This document shows positions 29,701 to 39,353 of a DNA stretch of 64,000 nt, in pieces. Positions within the stretch are counted from its first letter, which is position 1. Every line of letters starts with the position of its first letter. The position numbers and the translations under genes are program-made. This DNA comes from DASQYE01 sp036389675 (GTDB taxonomy: Bacteria > Acidobacteriota > Blastocatellia > Pyrinomonadales > Pyrinomonadaceae). Location of the stretch: positions 372,001 through 436,000 of the forward strand of contig DASVWI010000021.1 in the NCBI GenBank assembly GCA_036389675.1, in the 5' to 3' direction. A model generated the notes under the pieces. It was not told where the DNA came from. It saw only the letters and a list, made by a program, of their open reading frames with translations, and did no database searches.

Positions 29701-31601
29701 GTCGCAGGCCTCCTGGTCGTGCCCAGAGGCGTGATTAAAAGATTGACGGGAGCGACGCTCGGCGTAGCGCGGCGGACAACCGGCAGCTCTATGAATGAAG
29801 CGTGGCCCTTGTTTCTCTCGACCGTGATGACCGGCGTTCCTTCTGCCGGGATGCGCGCAAAGACGCTCTTGTCATGCCCGGCGACGGCAATGCGGATTCG
29901 ATGCCCCTTCTTAACGAGCACGGAGATCGGCAACAGCCCGAATTGCAACTGCGTCACACGACCCGGCACAAGCGGCGCGCCGTCTTTCCTTCTGAATGAA
30001 TGATAGGGCACGCCTGACCAGAGTGGCGGGCGCGCGTCCGAAACTTTGCGATGAATGGCGCGCAGTTCTCCTTCCGTCAGGTACGTGACCTTGCCGCTCT
30101 CGTCCACATCCTCAAGATAGACGAAGAAAGCGCCGTCCGTGCTCGTTGAAGCGACGTATAGATTGATGACCGGGTAGCCCGTGATCTCCGTATCTTCCGA
30201 GAGCGGCGCGCTCGTGTAGACAAGCAGGCGACGATCTTCGGCGGCGCGGTCCGGATAGCTGACCGGGCCACCCAACTGCGTGCGCCAGCGATTGCGCTCG
30301 CCGGTCGTGGCCTCGAAATCGACCGTGTAGGTGTCTGTGCCCGAAGGCGCTACGGGAGACTGCGGCGAGAGCGCGTTGCCCTCGGTCATATAAAAGCGCA
30401 CGGGTGCGCTTCCGGCGACGGGCCAGGTCTTCGTCTGCTTCCACTTCTCTTCGCCAATCGTGTAGTAAAGAAGTGTCCGCCCCTGCGGCATCACGCCCGT
30501 ATCAACGCCCTTCAGGTAGTAGTCGAAGAAGCGCAGCCATTCAAACGCCTGCCTGACGGCCTCCGAGGTCGGCGATGAATAAGGGCTCGCAAGCTGTGAG
30601 CCGCCATGATTCCATGCCCCTATGATCGCGCGCTGCGGATTCTTCAGGGTCATAAAGCTCTTAATCACTGCATCCGCCGTGCCCGCATCGAACCAGCCGC
30701 CCCAGCTATTGATGGCAGCGCCTGAGCGCCCTATCTCCTGTGCGTGGCTGTGCGGGCTGAAATCGTCAATCGAGATACTGTTAAAGGGCCTGTCGTCGCG
30801 ATACACGACCTGCTGCGCCGCCTTGTAAAGCTCTATATTAGCGGCGTGCGATTTCACGGCCTCAGCGAGCATGCTCCCATCAGCGTCGACATCAACCGGC
30901 TTCACACCAGCGCCCGTGTCCAGTTTGTGGTTATACTCGTCCCATGTCTTCACGAGCCACTCGTTGACGATGCCGCCCGGGAATGGAACATCCATATACT
31001 CGTCAAACTCGAAATGGCGGGGGATGACGGCCTTCAATGCCGGGTGATTGGGGACATTGATAAAGAGAGCGGCGTTGCCAGCGTAGGAGTTACCCATCGC
31101 GCCGACCTTACCGTTTGACCATGGCTGGCGGATTATCCAATCGATGATCTCGCCGCCGTCCTTGATCTCGTCTCGCGACCACGGCGTGGGCCAACTGCCG
31201 AATGACGCGCCCGTGCCCCGCACGTCCACAGAGACCACAGCATAACCGTGAGACGTGAAGAAGCGCTGCTGGCTATTAGGCCCTTGCCCTTTGGGCGCGC
31301 GCCAGTATCTAGTCTGCTCTATGATGGCCGGGACACGTGCGCCGGATGGCAGCTCTTTCGGCAGTATTACGTCTACGGCGAGCTTGACGCCGTCGCGCAT
31401 CTGTACGTAGAGCGACTGCACGACCGTCTCTTTATACTGCGGCGCGGTGAACCCTTTGTATGGCGGAGCGGCTGAAGTATCGTTCTGCTGGGTGTTGGTC
31501 GTGCCGGAAGGGGTTTGCGCGCGGGCGGACTGGCCCACGCCCATGACCGACGCTAAAATCAGAAAGAGCGACGAGGCGATTATTAGAGTTCTGCGAAACA
31601 T
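29694..31601 (-). CDS. Secreted CocE/NonD family (S15) hydrolase
   Basis: An alpha/beta-hydrolase of the X-Pro dipeptidyl-peptidase/cocaine-esterase family, about 635 residues. The signal peptide is FRRTLIIASSLFLILASVMG to about residue 28. The nucleophile lies in GAMGNSYAGNAAL, and a later C-terminal jelly-roll domain (from about residue 400) is typical of S15/CocE. Acid and histidine positions are suggested by WFDAGTADAV and GAWNHGGS. It could act as an aminoacyl or cephalosporin-acid-type acylase; substrate unknown. ATG 31601 has GGAGAGA close upstream. Confidence 0.9.
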   Translation of the reverse strand: MFRRTLIIASSLFLILASVMGVGQSARAQTPSGTTNTQQNDTSAAPPYKGFTAPQYKETVVQSLYVQMRDGVKLAVDVILPKELPSGARVPAIIEQTRYWRAPKGQGPNSQQRFFTSHGYAVVSVDVRGTGASFGSWPTPWSRDEIKDGGEIIDWIIRQPWSNGKVGAMGNSYAGNAALFINVPNHPALKAVIPRHFEFDEYMDVPFPGGIVNEWLVKTWDEYNHKLDTGAGVKPVDVDADGSMLAEAVKSHAANIELYKAAQQVVYRDDRPFNSISIDDFSPHSHAQEIGRSGAAINSWGGWFDAGTADAVIKSFMTLKNPQRAIIGAWNHGGSQLASPYSSPTSEAVRQAFEWLRFFDYYLKGVDTGVMPQGRTLLYYTIGEEKWKQTKTWPVAGSAPVRFYMTEGNALSPQSPVAPSGTDTYTVDFEATTGERNRWRTQLGGPVSYPDRAAEDRRLLVYTSAPLSEDTEITGYPVINLYVASTSTDGAFFVYLEDVDESGKVTYLTEGELRAIHRKVSDARPPLWSGVPYHSFRRKDGAPLVPGRVTQLQFGLLPISVLVKKGHRIRIAVAGHDKSVFARIPAEGTPVITVERNKGHASFIELPVVRRATPSVAPVNLLITPLGTTRRPATQ

Positions 31602-31822
31602 AATCTCTCCACGGTTGATGAGCAATAGAATCGGCAAGGCCTTTGAGCGGCCACGCTATGCGGTTGACTCTACCCGACCGCCGTGGAAAACGTAATGACC
31701 CCGGACGCCATGAAATAGACCAACGGCGACAAAGCGCGCTCGTTCACAGGCGAGCAGCGCGCGCCTTGTCTGGCTCGCCGCCGTTAAGATAAAGTTTCCA
31801 TGGGTTTTAAGTTATTTGTCCT

Positions 31823-32836
31823 ATGCCTCGTATCCATACCATCACAGTCAAGGCGGTCGGCAAAGTCATAGATGCGGCGGGCGAGCGCGGCGTCCGTCCC
31901 GCAGAGCTTTACCGCGCCGTCAATCTGGACCCGGCGCTGCTCGATGACGCGGACAATCGTATTCCATACGCGCAGCTCATAGCGCTCTACGAAGAGGCGG
32001 CACGCCTGACGGGCGACGATGCGTTCGGGCTTCACCTGAGCGAGCAGGCGAGCGAGAAGGTCTTCGACCTGCTCGGCTATGTGATGATGAGCAGCCCGAC
32101 GCTCGGCGAAGCCCTCAACAGAATCGTCCGCTATCATCCGATCTGGAATGACGGGGCCGAGTACGTTCTGGCGACGGAAGACGAGGAGGTGCGGCTCATC
32201 TATCGGTACATCAGTCCGAGTGTGGAGCGGCGGCGGCATGATTGCGAGATGACGCTGGCGATCAGCTTAAGGTTCGGACGCCTCGCGACCGGAGTGGACT
32301 GGACGCCGCGGGAGGTCAGCTTCGAGCACGCGCAGCCGGCGGACTTGTCCGAACACCGGCGAATCTTTCGCAGCCCGCTACGTTTTTCCAGACCCGTTAA
32401 CGCAATCGTCTTCGACCGCTCGTTGTTGAGCCTTCCGCTGGTGGAGGCAGACCCGGCCTTGTGCGCCGTGCTTGATCGCCACGCGGCGGAACTGCTGGCG
32501 AAATCGCCCAGCCGTGGCGGCTTCGTGGACGAGGTTCGCGCCCTTCTCTTCGAGGCCATGCAGGGCGGCGACGCGACCCTCGAAGCGGTCTCGCGGGCTT
32601 TGGGCACAAGCCCGCGCACGCTTCAGAGAAAGCTCAAGGAGGCGGGCGCTTCGCATCAGGATTTACTCGACGAGATACGGCGCGACCTCTCCAAAAGATA
32701 CCTGCGCGAGCCCCAGATGGCTATCTGCGAAGTGGCATACCTGCTGGGCTTTTCCGAGCCAAGCGCCTTTCACCGCGCCTTTCGCCGCTGGACGGGCATT
32801 ACACCCAAAGCCTACCGCCGCACCGCCCAACCTTAG
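31823..32836 (+). CDS. AraC-family transcriptional regulator
   Basis: A 337-residue regulator with an N-terminal ligand-binding domain of the OruR/ArgR-like AraC group (residues about 15-200) and a C-terminal AraC double helix-turn-helix (about 235-330, LEAVSRALGTSPRTLQRKLKEAG and EVAYLLGFSEPSAFHRAFRRWTG). These regulators usually control a nearby metabolic operon. The divergent S15 hydrolase 221 bases away is the most obvious candidate, but no operator was identified. Confidence 0.9.
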   Translation: MPRIHTITVKAVGKVIDAAGERGVRPAELYRAVNLDPALLDDADNRIPYAQLIALYEEAARLTGDDAFGLHLSEQASEKVFDLLGYVMMSSPTLGEALNRIVRYHPIWNDGAEYVLATEDEEVRLIYRYISPSVERRRHDCEMTLAISLRFGRLATGVDWTPREVSFEHAQPADLSEHRRIFRSPLRFSRPVNAIVFDRSLLSLPLVEADPALCAVLDRHAAELLAKSPSRGGFVDEVRALLFEAMQGGDATLEAVSRALGTSPRTLQRKLKEAGASHQDLLDEIRRDLSKRYLREPQMAICEVAYLLGFSEPSAFHRAFRRWTGITPKAYRRTAQP

Positions 32837-32842
32837 AATCCC

Positions 32843-33008
32843 ACAGGGATGGACAGAGATGGTCAGGATAAGCGAGGCCAGTATGGCCTCAGGTCCGGGG
32901 CGTGTGATGCAGCGGCTTGAAACCCGCCCGAGACCTTTGACGGTTATGACCTCTCTTCATGTCTTAATGCTTTTAGTTCTTATCCTGTTCATCCCGTCTA
33001 TCCCTGTT
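32843..33008. repeat. Dispersed ACAGGGATGGACAG inverted repeat, copy 2
   Basis: The left arm ACAGGGATGGACAG..GGTCAGGATAAG (32843-32872) matches the complement CTTATCCTG..TCTATCCCTGT (32979-33008), with about 105 bases between. It lies between the convergent AraC and SH3-domain genes and is related to the repeat at 21682. Confidence 0.7.
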
Positions 33009-33029
33009 GATTCCTTTCCCGCGGGCCGT

Positions 33030-33770
33030 TCACTTGACGGCGGAGAGCATTTCAAGGCGCTTGCGCGCCTCCGCGGCTTCGGGGCTGCGAGGGTAGCGGC
33101 GCACTATTTCGCGCCAGCCTTCGCCGTCGTAATGAAACTGCTTCAGGGCTCGGTTGAAGGTGAAGGTGATGCCCTGCCGCCTGTAGCGGTCGAGCCCGTT
33201 GTAGCTTAGAAAGTAGCTGAAGACGGGCGCACCATTGGCCGCCATCTCACGCTCGTCCAGACGCCTCGCGGCATCCCGCGAGAGCCTGTTGGCCGCGGCC
33301 TCAGCCGCCTCCGCATAGATCATCAAGACCGCGGGACGCGCGGGCGAGCGCTGGAACAGATCAAGGAAAATTCGCGCGCGCGCGATGCGATCAAAGTCCT
33401 CCGATGCGCGAATGAGCCGCAGCAGTCGTTCGTCATCTTCGGCCCGCGCGGGCGCGGCGACAGCCTCGCTTTGCAGCCACCCGCCCGTTCGTCTGGTCAC
33501 GGCAACGCGATAGAACGTCAGGCCGTCGGCGCTGCGTTTCGCTCCCGTGACAAGCACCGCACGACCACGGCTCAGCCTGTGCAGCAGTTGGGCCGAAAGG
33601 TCTGGCCCATCGCGCAGCGCCGCCAGCCTTTCGTCAACGACGACGGCGCTGCGATTGCCAATCGTAGTCCGCCGTCGCTGCGCGGACACAACGGACACAG
33701 CGGCGAGCGCGCAGGCGCTTGCGAGCAGTGAAACGATAATTCTCTTGATGTATGAGGAATGAAGAAACAC
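33030..33770 (-). CDS. Secreted SH3-domain protein
   Basis: A 246-residue exported protein. A signal peptide (IIVSLLASACALAAVSVVSAQ) is followed by a bacterial SH3-like domain (about residues 40-105, with RDGPDLSAQLLHRL and FYRVAVTRRTGGWLQSEAV) and a helical C-terminal half that ends in a TPR-like AEARKRLEML. GTG 33770 has AGGAGG 8 bases upstream. SH3-like domains often bind cell-wall peptides, but the role here is unknown. It is upstream of ruvC on the other side of a gap. Confidence 0.8.
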   Translation of the reverse strand: MFLHSSYIKRIIVSLLASACALAAVSVVSAQRRRTTIGNRSAVVVDERLAALRDGPDLSAQLLHRLSRGRAVLVTGAKRSADGLTFYRVAVTRRTGGWLQSEAVAAPARAEDDERLLRLIRASEDFDRIARARIFLDLFQRSPARPAVLMIYAEAAEAAANRLSRDAARRLDEREMAANGAPVFSYFLSYNGLDRYRRQGITFTFNRALKQFHYDGEGWREIVRRYPRSPEAAEARKRLEMLSAVK

Positions 33771-33852
33771 GGGTACAGCCTCCTTTCACAAGGTGAGGTT
33801 GAGTTGAGGCGACATGCTCGCCCATGTGCGGCGCGCGCGCTCTCGGTGAAGT

Positions 33853-34404
33853 TTAGCGCGAAGCGCGGCGGCGAGTCGCAGGCAACCGTATTGCTGAATT
33901 CAGGCGGGCGTCGGCACTGATCAGGCGCTCGTGCGACCCCGCGTGATGGAAATGGCAGATGGCGATGGCGAGCGCATCCGACGCATCATGCGGCTCTGGA
34001 ACAGCGCTGAGCGAGAGGAGCACGCGCACCATCTCCTGAACCTGATGCTTTTCGGCGTTGCCGTAACCGACGACCGTCTGCTTGACGAGTCGCGGGCTGT
34101 ACTCATGAATCTCAAGGCCGGCACGCTCGGCTATGAGCAGAGCGACGCCGCGCACCTGGCCGAGCTTGAGCGCGACCTTAACGTTCGTCGCATAGAAGGC
34201 TTCCTCAATCGAGCATACGTCCGGCTCAAGGCGTGCTATGACGGCTTCCAGCCCGTCGCTGATTTTCAACAGCCGCAGCGAAAATCTCTCGCGCGCCGGG
34301 GCCTTGATCGTGCCGTATTCGATGAGACGGTAGCGGCGGCCATCGCCTTCGACCACCCCCCAGCCCGTCGTCTCGCTCCCCGGATCAATCCCTAATACGC
34401 GCAC
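33853..34404 (-). CDS. ruvC: Holliday junction endodeoxyribonuclease RuvC
   Basis: Resolves Holliday junctions together with RuvAB. The 183-residue protein starts MRVLGIDPGSETTGWGVV with catalytic D7, has EEAF (E67/E68) and the C-terminal acidic pair in HDASDALAIAICH. GTG is the start. ruvA and ruvB are not nearby. Confidence 0.96.
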   Translation of the reverse strand: MRVLGIDPGSETTGWGVVEGDGRRYRLIEYGTIKAPARERFSLRLLKISDGLEAVIARLEPDVCSIEEAFYATNVKVALKLGQVRGVALLIAERAGLEIHEYSPRLVKQTVVGYGNAEKHQVQEMVRVLLSLSAVPEPHDASDALAIAICHFHHAGSHERLISADARLNSAIRLPATRRRASR

Positions 34405-34683
34405 AGGCTCTTCTCTTACTCTTCAAACGTTTGATGACGAACAGTAAAGTCTGCTTCCCACACAGCAGGCTCATTACCGGTAAGCGCGGCCCATCATGAC
34501 CTTGTTCAATTAAAGATGCCAGATTTTATCTTAATCCATCGGAACTGGAAAGAGATTTTCATCCCGGCAAGAGATCCATACTCGCGTGCGGAGTAATTGA
34601 AGCCATGAACGCTTACATAAAGGGCGTCCTCTTGAGCATGTGCGGAGACCGCTGCCGTGGACTTGTGCGGAAGAAGCCTGCCG

Positions 34684-35868
34684 TTAGAGCGATCCCGCTT
34701 CAAGAGCGGATTCGCCCCCGTCGCCTGTCGGGAGCGTGACGCGGACGCGGCTCCCACGATTGCCGGCGGAGTCTTCAATCCAGATGTGCCCGCCGTGCGC
34801 TTCCACGATCCCCCTGGCGATGGCAAGGCCCATCCCCGAGCCTGACGGTTGATGTCGGCTAGAGTCACCATCTCTCATCGCCCGAAAGAACTTGTCGAAG
34901 ACGCGCTCACGTAGTTCTGCGGGGATGCCCGGGCCTTCGTCTTCGACGCTCAACTGAACCTGATGGCCGTCCGTGCTTTTCGCCTCGACGTTGATGTTCG
35001 TACCCTTCGGCGAATACTTGGCGGCGTTATCCACCAGCGTGTAGATGACCTCGGCGACGGCTCTGTCGTCAACGCGCACGGTGGGCAGCCCGTCGTCCAG
35101 ACGCAGCTGAATTCTATGATCTCTGGTGAGGGGCGCGGCCCTTTCCAGCGCCGTCGTGACGATCTCCTCGATTGACCCCCAGCGGCGACGCAGGTGCATC
35201 TCCCCGGCCTCTATGCGGGCCAGTTCCATCAGTCCTTCGATAAAGCGGTTGAGGCGGTCAGTCTCTTCGTTAATGACTTCCAGCATCTCGTGCCGACCTT
35301 CAGCGTCGAGCGAGCCCGTCTCATCTTCGTCGGTCTGTGAAGGCGGATCATCGAGCAATGTGGTGACGGACGCCTTGATGGAGGTGAGGGGGGTGCGTAG
35401 GTCATGCGTGACGGCATCGAGCAGCGCGGACTTCAGCCGCTCGCTCTGCTCAAGAGCCTTGGCCTGAGCCGCGCGCTCGAACGCGTCCTGAAGTTCCGTG
35501 TACAGTCGCTCGATCTCGCGCCGACCCGCATCGGCTTCTTCGGCCTGCCGCTTCGCGCGTGCCCAGAGCTGTCCAGCCGTGACGGCTGTGACCAGAAAGG
35601 CGAACAGCGCGACCAGATTGTCCGGGTCTTCGATGCTCAGCCTTCCGACCGGGGGCAGATAGAAGAGGTTGAAGCAGACGAGGCCCAGAAGGGACGCCAG
35701 CACGGCGGGGCGTGCCCCCCATCCGGCGGCGACCAGAAGCACGACGAGGAGTAAAACGAGCGCGACGGTCGTCGAGTTGATGTGCTCACCGAACAGCTTG
35801 AGCGCGCCCGTCGCGGTGGCAGTGCCGATCACCGCCAGGATGTAGCCCGTTCGCCTCTGCTCATACAT
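34684..35868 (-). CDS. KdpD-like sensor histidine kinase lacking the N-terminal KdpD/Usp domains
   Basis: About 394 residues. The N-terminus has the DUF4118 membrane module found in KdpD (about four spans, residues 10-110), a coiled coil, HisKA with phospho-acceptor His in AVTHDLRTPLTS, and an HATPase domain with N box, DEGPGIP and GSGMGLAIA. It lacks the cytoplasmic KdpD sensor and Usp domains of full-length KdpD. ATG 35868 is used; GTG 35910 is in frame. It is last in a potassium gene group with kup, a KdpE-like regulator and a small membrane protein. Confidence 0.88.
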   Translation of the reverse strand: MYEQRRTGYILAVIGTATATGALKLFGEHINSTTVALVLLLVVLLVAAGWGARPAVLASLLGLVCFNLFYLPPVGRLSIEDPDNLVALFAFLVTAVTAGQLWARAKRQAEEADAGRREIERLYTELQDAFERAAQAKALEQSERLKSALLDAVTHDLRTPLTSIKASVTTLLDDPPSQTDEDETGSLDAEGRHEMLEVINEETDRLNRFIEGLMELARIEAGEMHLRRRWGSIEEIVTTALERAAPLTRDHRIQLRLDDGLPTVRVDDRAVAEVIYTLVDNAAKYSPKGTNINVEAKSTDGHQVQLSVEDEGPGIPAELRERVFDKFFRAMRDGDSSRHQPSGSGMGLAIARGIVEAHGGHIWIEDSAGNRGSRVRVTLPTGDGGESALEAGSL

Positions 35869-35947
35869 TTCCTTCCACACGCCGGCTATTGTATGCCGGA
35901 AGCCCCCCACTTAACAGACCCCTCAATCGTTCGCATAGAAGTGGCAG

Positions 35948-36328
35948 TTAGTTTTGGTGTGGACGTTGTGGTCTGAGGCGATAAGGGCTCTCGAAACCGG
36001 CGGGCCGAGAGTTGGCCTTTAAAGGAAGGATGGGAGGTCTCTTCTCTAAAAGATCCAGGCAACATGCGCCCAGTAGGAGCAGCGGAAGGGGCAGGACGAA
36101 GAACAGGGTCTCAGAGAGATTCAGAAATGACCTGAAGTTACCCCGCGCCAGAAGCGGGACGATGGCCCACAGGAGCGCCCCGAGGAAAATTGAAAGCATC
36201 CCACCGGCGAGTCCGAATGCAGCGCCGCGCGTGGCCCAGACCCCCCGGTTCTTTTTGATGAGAAGGTGGATTCTTCGATACAGCACTTCTCCCAACTCAT
36301 CCTTCGGCAAGATATACATCCTGTTCAT
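35948..36328 (-). CDS. Small two-span membrane protein
   Basis: A 126-residue protein of no family I recognise. Two hydrophobic segments, GLAGGMLSIFLGALLWAIV (about 39-58) and LFFVLPLPLLLLGAC (about 75-90), follow a basic N-terminal region, and the tail is proline- and arginine-rich. ATG 36328 has AAGGGA 6 bases upstream. It lies between the KdpE-like and KdpD-like genes, directly behind a set of direct-repeat operator sites, so it may be an accessory part of potassium sensing. Confidence 0.65.
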   Translation of the reverse strand: MNRMYILPKDELGEVLYRRIHLLIKKNRGVWATRGAAFGLAGGMLSIFLGALLWAIVPLLARGNFRSFLNLSETLFFVLPLPLLLLGACCLDLLEKRPPILPLKANSRPAGFESPYRLRPQRPHQN

Positions 36329-36420
36329 TGGCGTCCCTTATTTACGCGCACGCGACATCGGCAAACAGATTGTCAAAGCCCGAGCATTTCGTGCCGGGCG
36401 AATTTGATCTTACGTTCCGG

Positions 36421-36461
36421 CGTATAAAGATGGCGTAAAGGGTTTATAAAAAGTTTGTAAA
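36421..36461 (-). promoter_or_regulatory. Four 11-bp direct repeats, probable KdpE-type operator
   Basis: Read on the minus strand, the repeats are TTTACAAACTT, TTTATAAACCC, TTTACGCCATC and TTTATACG, each starting 11 bases after the last. OmpR/PhoB/KdpE-type regulators bind such direct repeats with an 11-bp period, and the E. coli KdpE box contains TTTATA and TTTACA. It lies about 93 bases upstream of the small membrane protein gene. Confidence 0.75.
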
Positions 36462-36491
36462 GATGAATGACAGGGAAAGAAGGAAGGCTCT

Positions 36492-37193
36492 TTATGACTC
36501 AGGATTGAAGCGATAGCCGACCCACGGCTCCGTGAGAATATAGCGCGGGGACGAAGGGTTGGGCTCGATCTTCTTACGCAGCTGCCCGACGAAGACGCGC
36601 AGGTATTCGCCCTGCTCCGTATAGTTGCCGCCCCACACCGCCCCGAGCAATGTATGGTGCGTGAGAACCTTGCCCGCGTGACGCACGAAATGCAGAAGCA
36701 GGTCGTACTCCTTGGGCGTCAGGTGAACTTCCGCTTCGCGCACGAAGACGCTGCGTGATTCAAGGTCAACGCGGAAATCGCCCACCTCCAGGACCGTCGA
36801 AGAGACTTCGTTCAGAGGAGGCATCATCGCCCGCCGCAGCTGAGCCCGGACGCGCGCCAGCAGTTCGTCCATCCCGAAAGGCTTGGTCACGTAGTCGTCA
36901 GCGCCCGCGTCCAGAGCCTCGACCTTTGTCTTCTCTTCGCCGCGAACCGAGAGGACGATTATCGGGAGCGGCGAGACTGCCCGCAGGCGGCGGCAGAGCT
37001 CCAACCCGTCAAGGTTCGGCATGGCGAGATCGGTGACGACGAGGTCCGGTCGCCAGTCGTTGAAGGTTTCCAGTGCCGAGACGCCGTCGGCTGCGACGCG
37101 CACGTCATAGCCGTGATGCTTGAGCCCCGTGCGCAGGACGCGCGCGATCTGCGGTTCATCATCGACGACGAGGATACGCGGCTGCTGAGACAT
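36492..37193 (-). CDS. KdpE-like OmpR-family response regulator
   Basis: A 233-residue response regulator. The receiver domain (1-120) has the acidic pair D11-D12, phospho-acceptor D55 in VVTDLAMP and K in YVTKPFG. The C-terminal winged helix (about 135-230) has LTPKEYDLLLHFVRHAGKVLTH and RKKIEPNPSSPRYILTEPWVGYRF, close to KdpE. The open frame reaches 37334, but MSQQPRILVVDDEP at 37193 is the natural start. It is 64 bases after kup and probably pairs with the KdpD-like kinase. Confidence 0.92.
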   Translation of the reverse strand: MSQQPRILVVDDEPQIARVLRTGLKHHGYDVRVAADGVSALETFNDWRPDLVVTDLAMPNLDGLELCRRLRAVSPLPIIVLSVRGEEKTKVEALDAGADDYVTKPFGMDELLARVRAQLRRAMMPPLNEVSSTVLEVGDFRVDLESRSVFVREAEVHLTPKEYDLLLHFVRHAGKVLTHHTLLGAVWGGNYTEQGEYLRVFVGQLRKKIEPNPSSPRYILTEPWVGYRFNPES

Positions 37194-37257
37194 GATCGTT
37201 CGTCCGCCGTTACGTTTCCGGCCTCTCTGCCCGGTCACCCGCTGCGCTTCGGAGGCC

Positions 37258-39204
37258 TTAAATCTCGACCTGCGACCCGAGCTCGACCACCCTGTTCGGC
37301 GGCAGGCAGAAGTAGGCGGTAGCAGACGACGCATTGCGCGACATCAGAGCGAACAACTTTTCGCGCCACAACATCATGCCCGGGCTCTTGCTCGCCATCA
37401 CCGTCTCGCGACCGAGAAAGTAGGTCGTGTCCATAGAGTTGAAGGTAGGCCCCGGCGGCTCCAGCCCTTCCAGAACTTTGGGGATGTCCGGGTCTTCCAT
37501 GAAACCGTAGTTGATGATCATCCGATAAAACTCGTGGCCGAGCGGCTCGACCTGCACGCGGTCTTCCGGCTCGACGTACGGCGCTTGCTTGGTCTTGACG
37601 GTCAACAGCACGACGCGCTCGTGCAGAACCTTGTTGTGTTCCAGATTGTGCATCAGTGCCGGGGGCGTCCCCGTCGCCGTGCCGTTCATGAAGATGGCCG
37701 TGCCGGGCACGCGCGTCGGCGGCTCTTTAGTGATCCCGCGCAGGAAGTCTTCAATCGGGTGAGCGCGAGACAACAGCCGCGCGGCGAGAATGCGGCGGCC
37801 CTTCTTCCAGGTCGTCATCACGAGGAAGATCAGAGCCCCGACGACGAGCGGGAACCATCCGCCGTGCGGGATTTTAATGATGTTCGCGCCGAAGAACGAT
37901 AGATCAATGATGAGGAAAAAGCCCGAGAGGGCGAGCGTCAAGGGCAGACTCCACCGCCACTTATTACGCTCGACCACGCCGAGCAGAATGGTCGTGATAA
38001 CCATCGTGGCCGTCACCGCCACGCCGTAAGCGGCGGCCAGATTGCTCGACGACCCGAAGCCGACGATAATCGCAATGCAGCCGATCATCAATGCCCAGTT
38101 GAGCGCCGGAATATAAATCTGCCCCATCTCGGTCGAAGAGGTGTGCTCGATCTTCAGGCGCGGCATGAACCCTAGCTGGATGGCCTGCATCGTGAGCGAG
38201 TAGGCCCCGGAGATGAGAGCCTGCGAGGCGATGATCGCGGCGCAAGTCGCCAGCACGATCAGCGGGTACAAGGCCCATTCGGGGGCGAGCCGGTAGAAAG
38301 GATTCTCTGTCGCCGCAGGGTTCTCGATCAGCAGCGCGCCCTGCCCGAGATAATTGAGCAGGAGCGCAGGCAGGACTATCGTGTACCAGACGATGCGGAT
38401 GGGGCGCTTCCCGAAATGGCCCATGTCCGCGTAGAGGGCTTCGCCGCCCGTGACGACCAGAAAGACCGTGCCGAGCACCAGAAAACCATCCCAGCCGTTT
38501 CGCGCGAAAAAACTGATTCCATAAACCGGGCTGAAAGCATTGATGACCGACGGGTGACGCACGATCTGCATGATGCCGAGCCCCGCGATCACGACGAACC
38601 AGACGAGCATGACGGGGCCGAACAAGCGCCCGACTTTCGCCGTGCCCCGACTCTGAATCATGAACAGCCCGACGATAATCACGATCGTCACGGGGACGAC
38701 GTAGGAGGCGAAAAGCGGCGTCGCCACGTTCAAGCCTTCGATTGCGCCCAGCACGGAGATGGCGGGCGTGATGATGCCGTCGCCGTAAAGTAGCGCCGCT
38801 CCGAAAATGCCAAGCAGGATGAGCAGTCGGTTCTCCGTTTTGCTGACGATCTTAATCGGGGTCGCCAGCGCGGTTAAAGCCAGAATGCCGCCTTCGCCAC
38901 GATTGTCTGCGCGCAGCACGAAGATGCAATACTTGATCGAGATGATGATGATGAGCGCCCAGAAGATGAGCGACAGCACGCCGAAGATGTTGTCGGGGGT
39001 GGCCCTGATCGCGTGCGGGCCGTGAAAGCACTCGCGCATCGCGTAAAGAGGGCTCGTCCCGATGTCGCCGTAGACGATGCCGAGCGCGGTGAGCGAAAGA
39101 ATAGCAAGATAGCGTCCGCGCGGCTTCGCGGTGTGTGGATGCCCGTACTCGTCCGTGATGGTGGCATGGATGTCTGCCGTAGGTGGTGGTGCTGCTGCTG
39201 TCAT
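37258..39204 (-). CDS. kup: KUP-family potassium uptake protein
   Basis: A proton-coupled potassium importer of the inner membrane, 648 residues. The N-terminal motif GIVYGDIGTSPLYA and the RADNRGEGGILALTAL loop are KUP signatures. About twelve membrane spans fill residues 30-460, followed by a soluble C-terminal domain. ATG 39204 has AGGA 6 bases upstream. It is first of a group with the KdpDE-like two-component system, and the same TTTAYA repeats precede kup and the downstream genes. Confidence 0.95.
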   Translation of the reverse strand: MTAAAPPPTADIHATITDEYGHPHTAKPRGRYLAILSLTALGIVYGDIGTSPLYAMRECFHGPHAIRATPDNIFGVLSLIFWALIIIISIKYCIFVLRADNRGEGGILALTALATPIKIVSKTENRLLILLGIFGAALLYGDGIITPAISVLGAIEGLNVATPLFASYVVPVTIVIIVGLFMIQSRGTAKVGRLFGPVMLVWFVVIAGLGIMQIVRHPSVINAFSPVYGISFFARNGWDGFLVLGTVFLVVTGGEALYADMGHFGKRPIRIVWYTIVLPALLLNYLGQGALLIENPAATENPFYRLAPEWALYPLIVLATCAAIIASQALISGAYSLTMQAIQLGFMPRLKIEHTSSTEMGQIYIPALNWALMIGCIAIIVGFGSSSNLAAAYGVAVTATMVITTILLGVVERNKWRWSLPLTLALSGFFLIIDLSFFGANIIKIPHGGWFPLVVGALIFLVMTTWKKGRRILAARLLSRAHPIEDFLRGITKEPPTRVPGTAIFMNGTATGTPPALMHNLEHNKVLHERVVLLTVKTKQAPYVEPEDRVQVEPLGHEFYRMIINYGFMEDPDIPKVLEGLEPPGPTFNSMDTTYFLGRETVMASKSPGMMLWREKLFALMSRNASSATAYFCLPPNRVVELGSQVEI

Positions 39205-39353
39205 AGTTATCCTGAGAGAATAAAATTAATCCCCGCCTTCAACAATCATCGTCCGCGTCAGGTAAAAAACTAAAACGCTGTACGCCCACGCAGAGAGCGG
39301 CGTACAGGGTGAACGGACGAATCGCTGATATCAGGGAAATCTAACGAGTGCAG

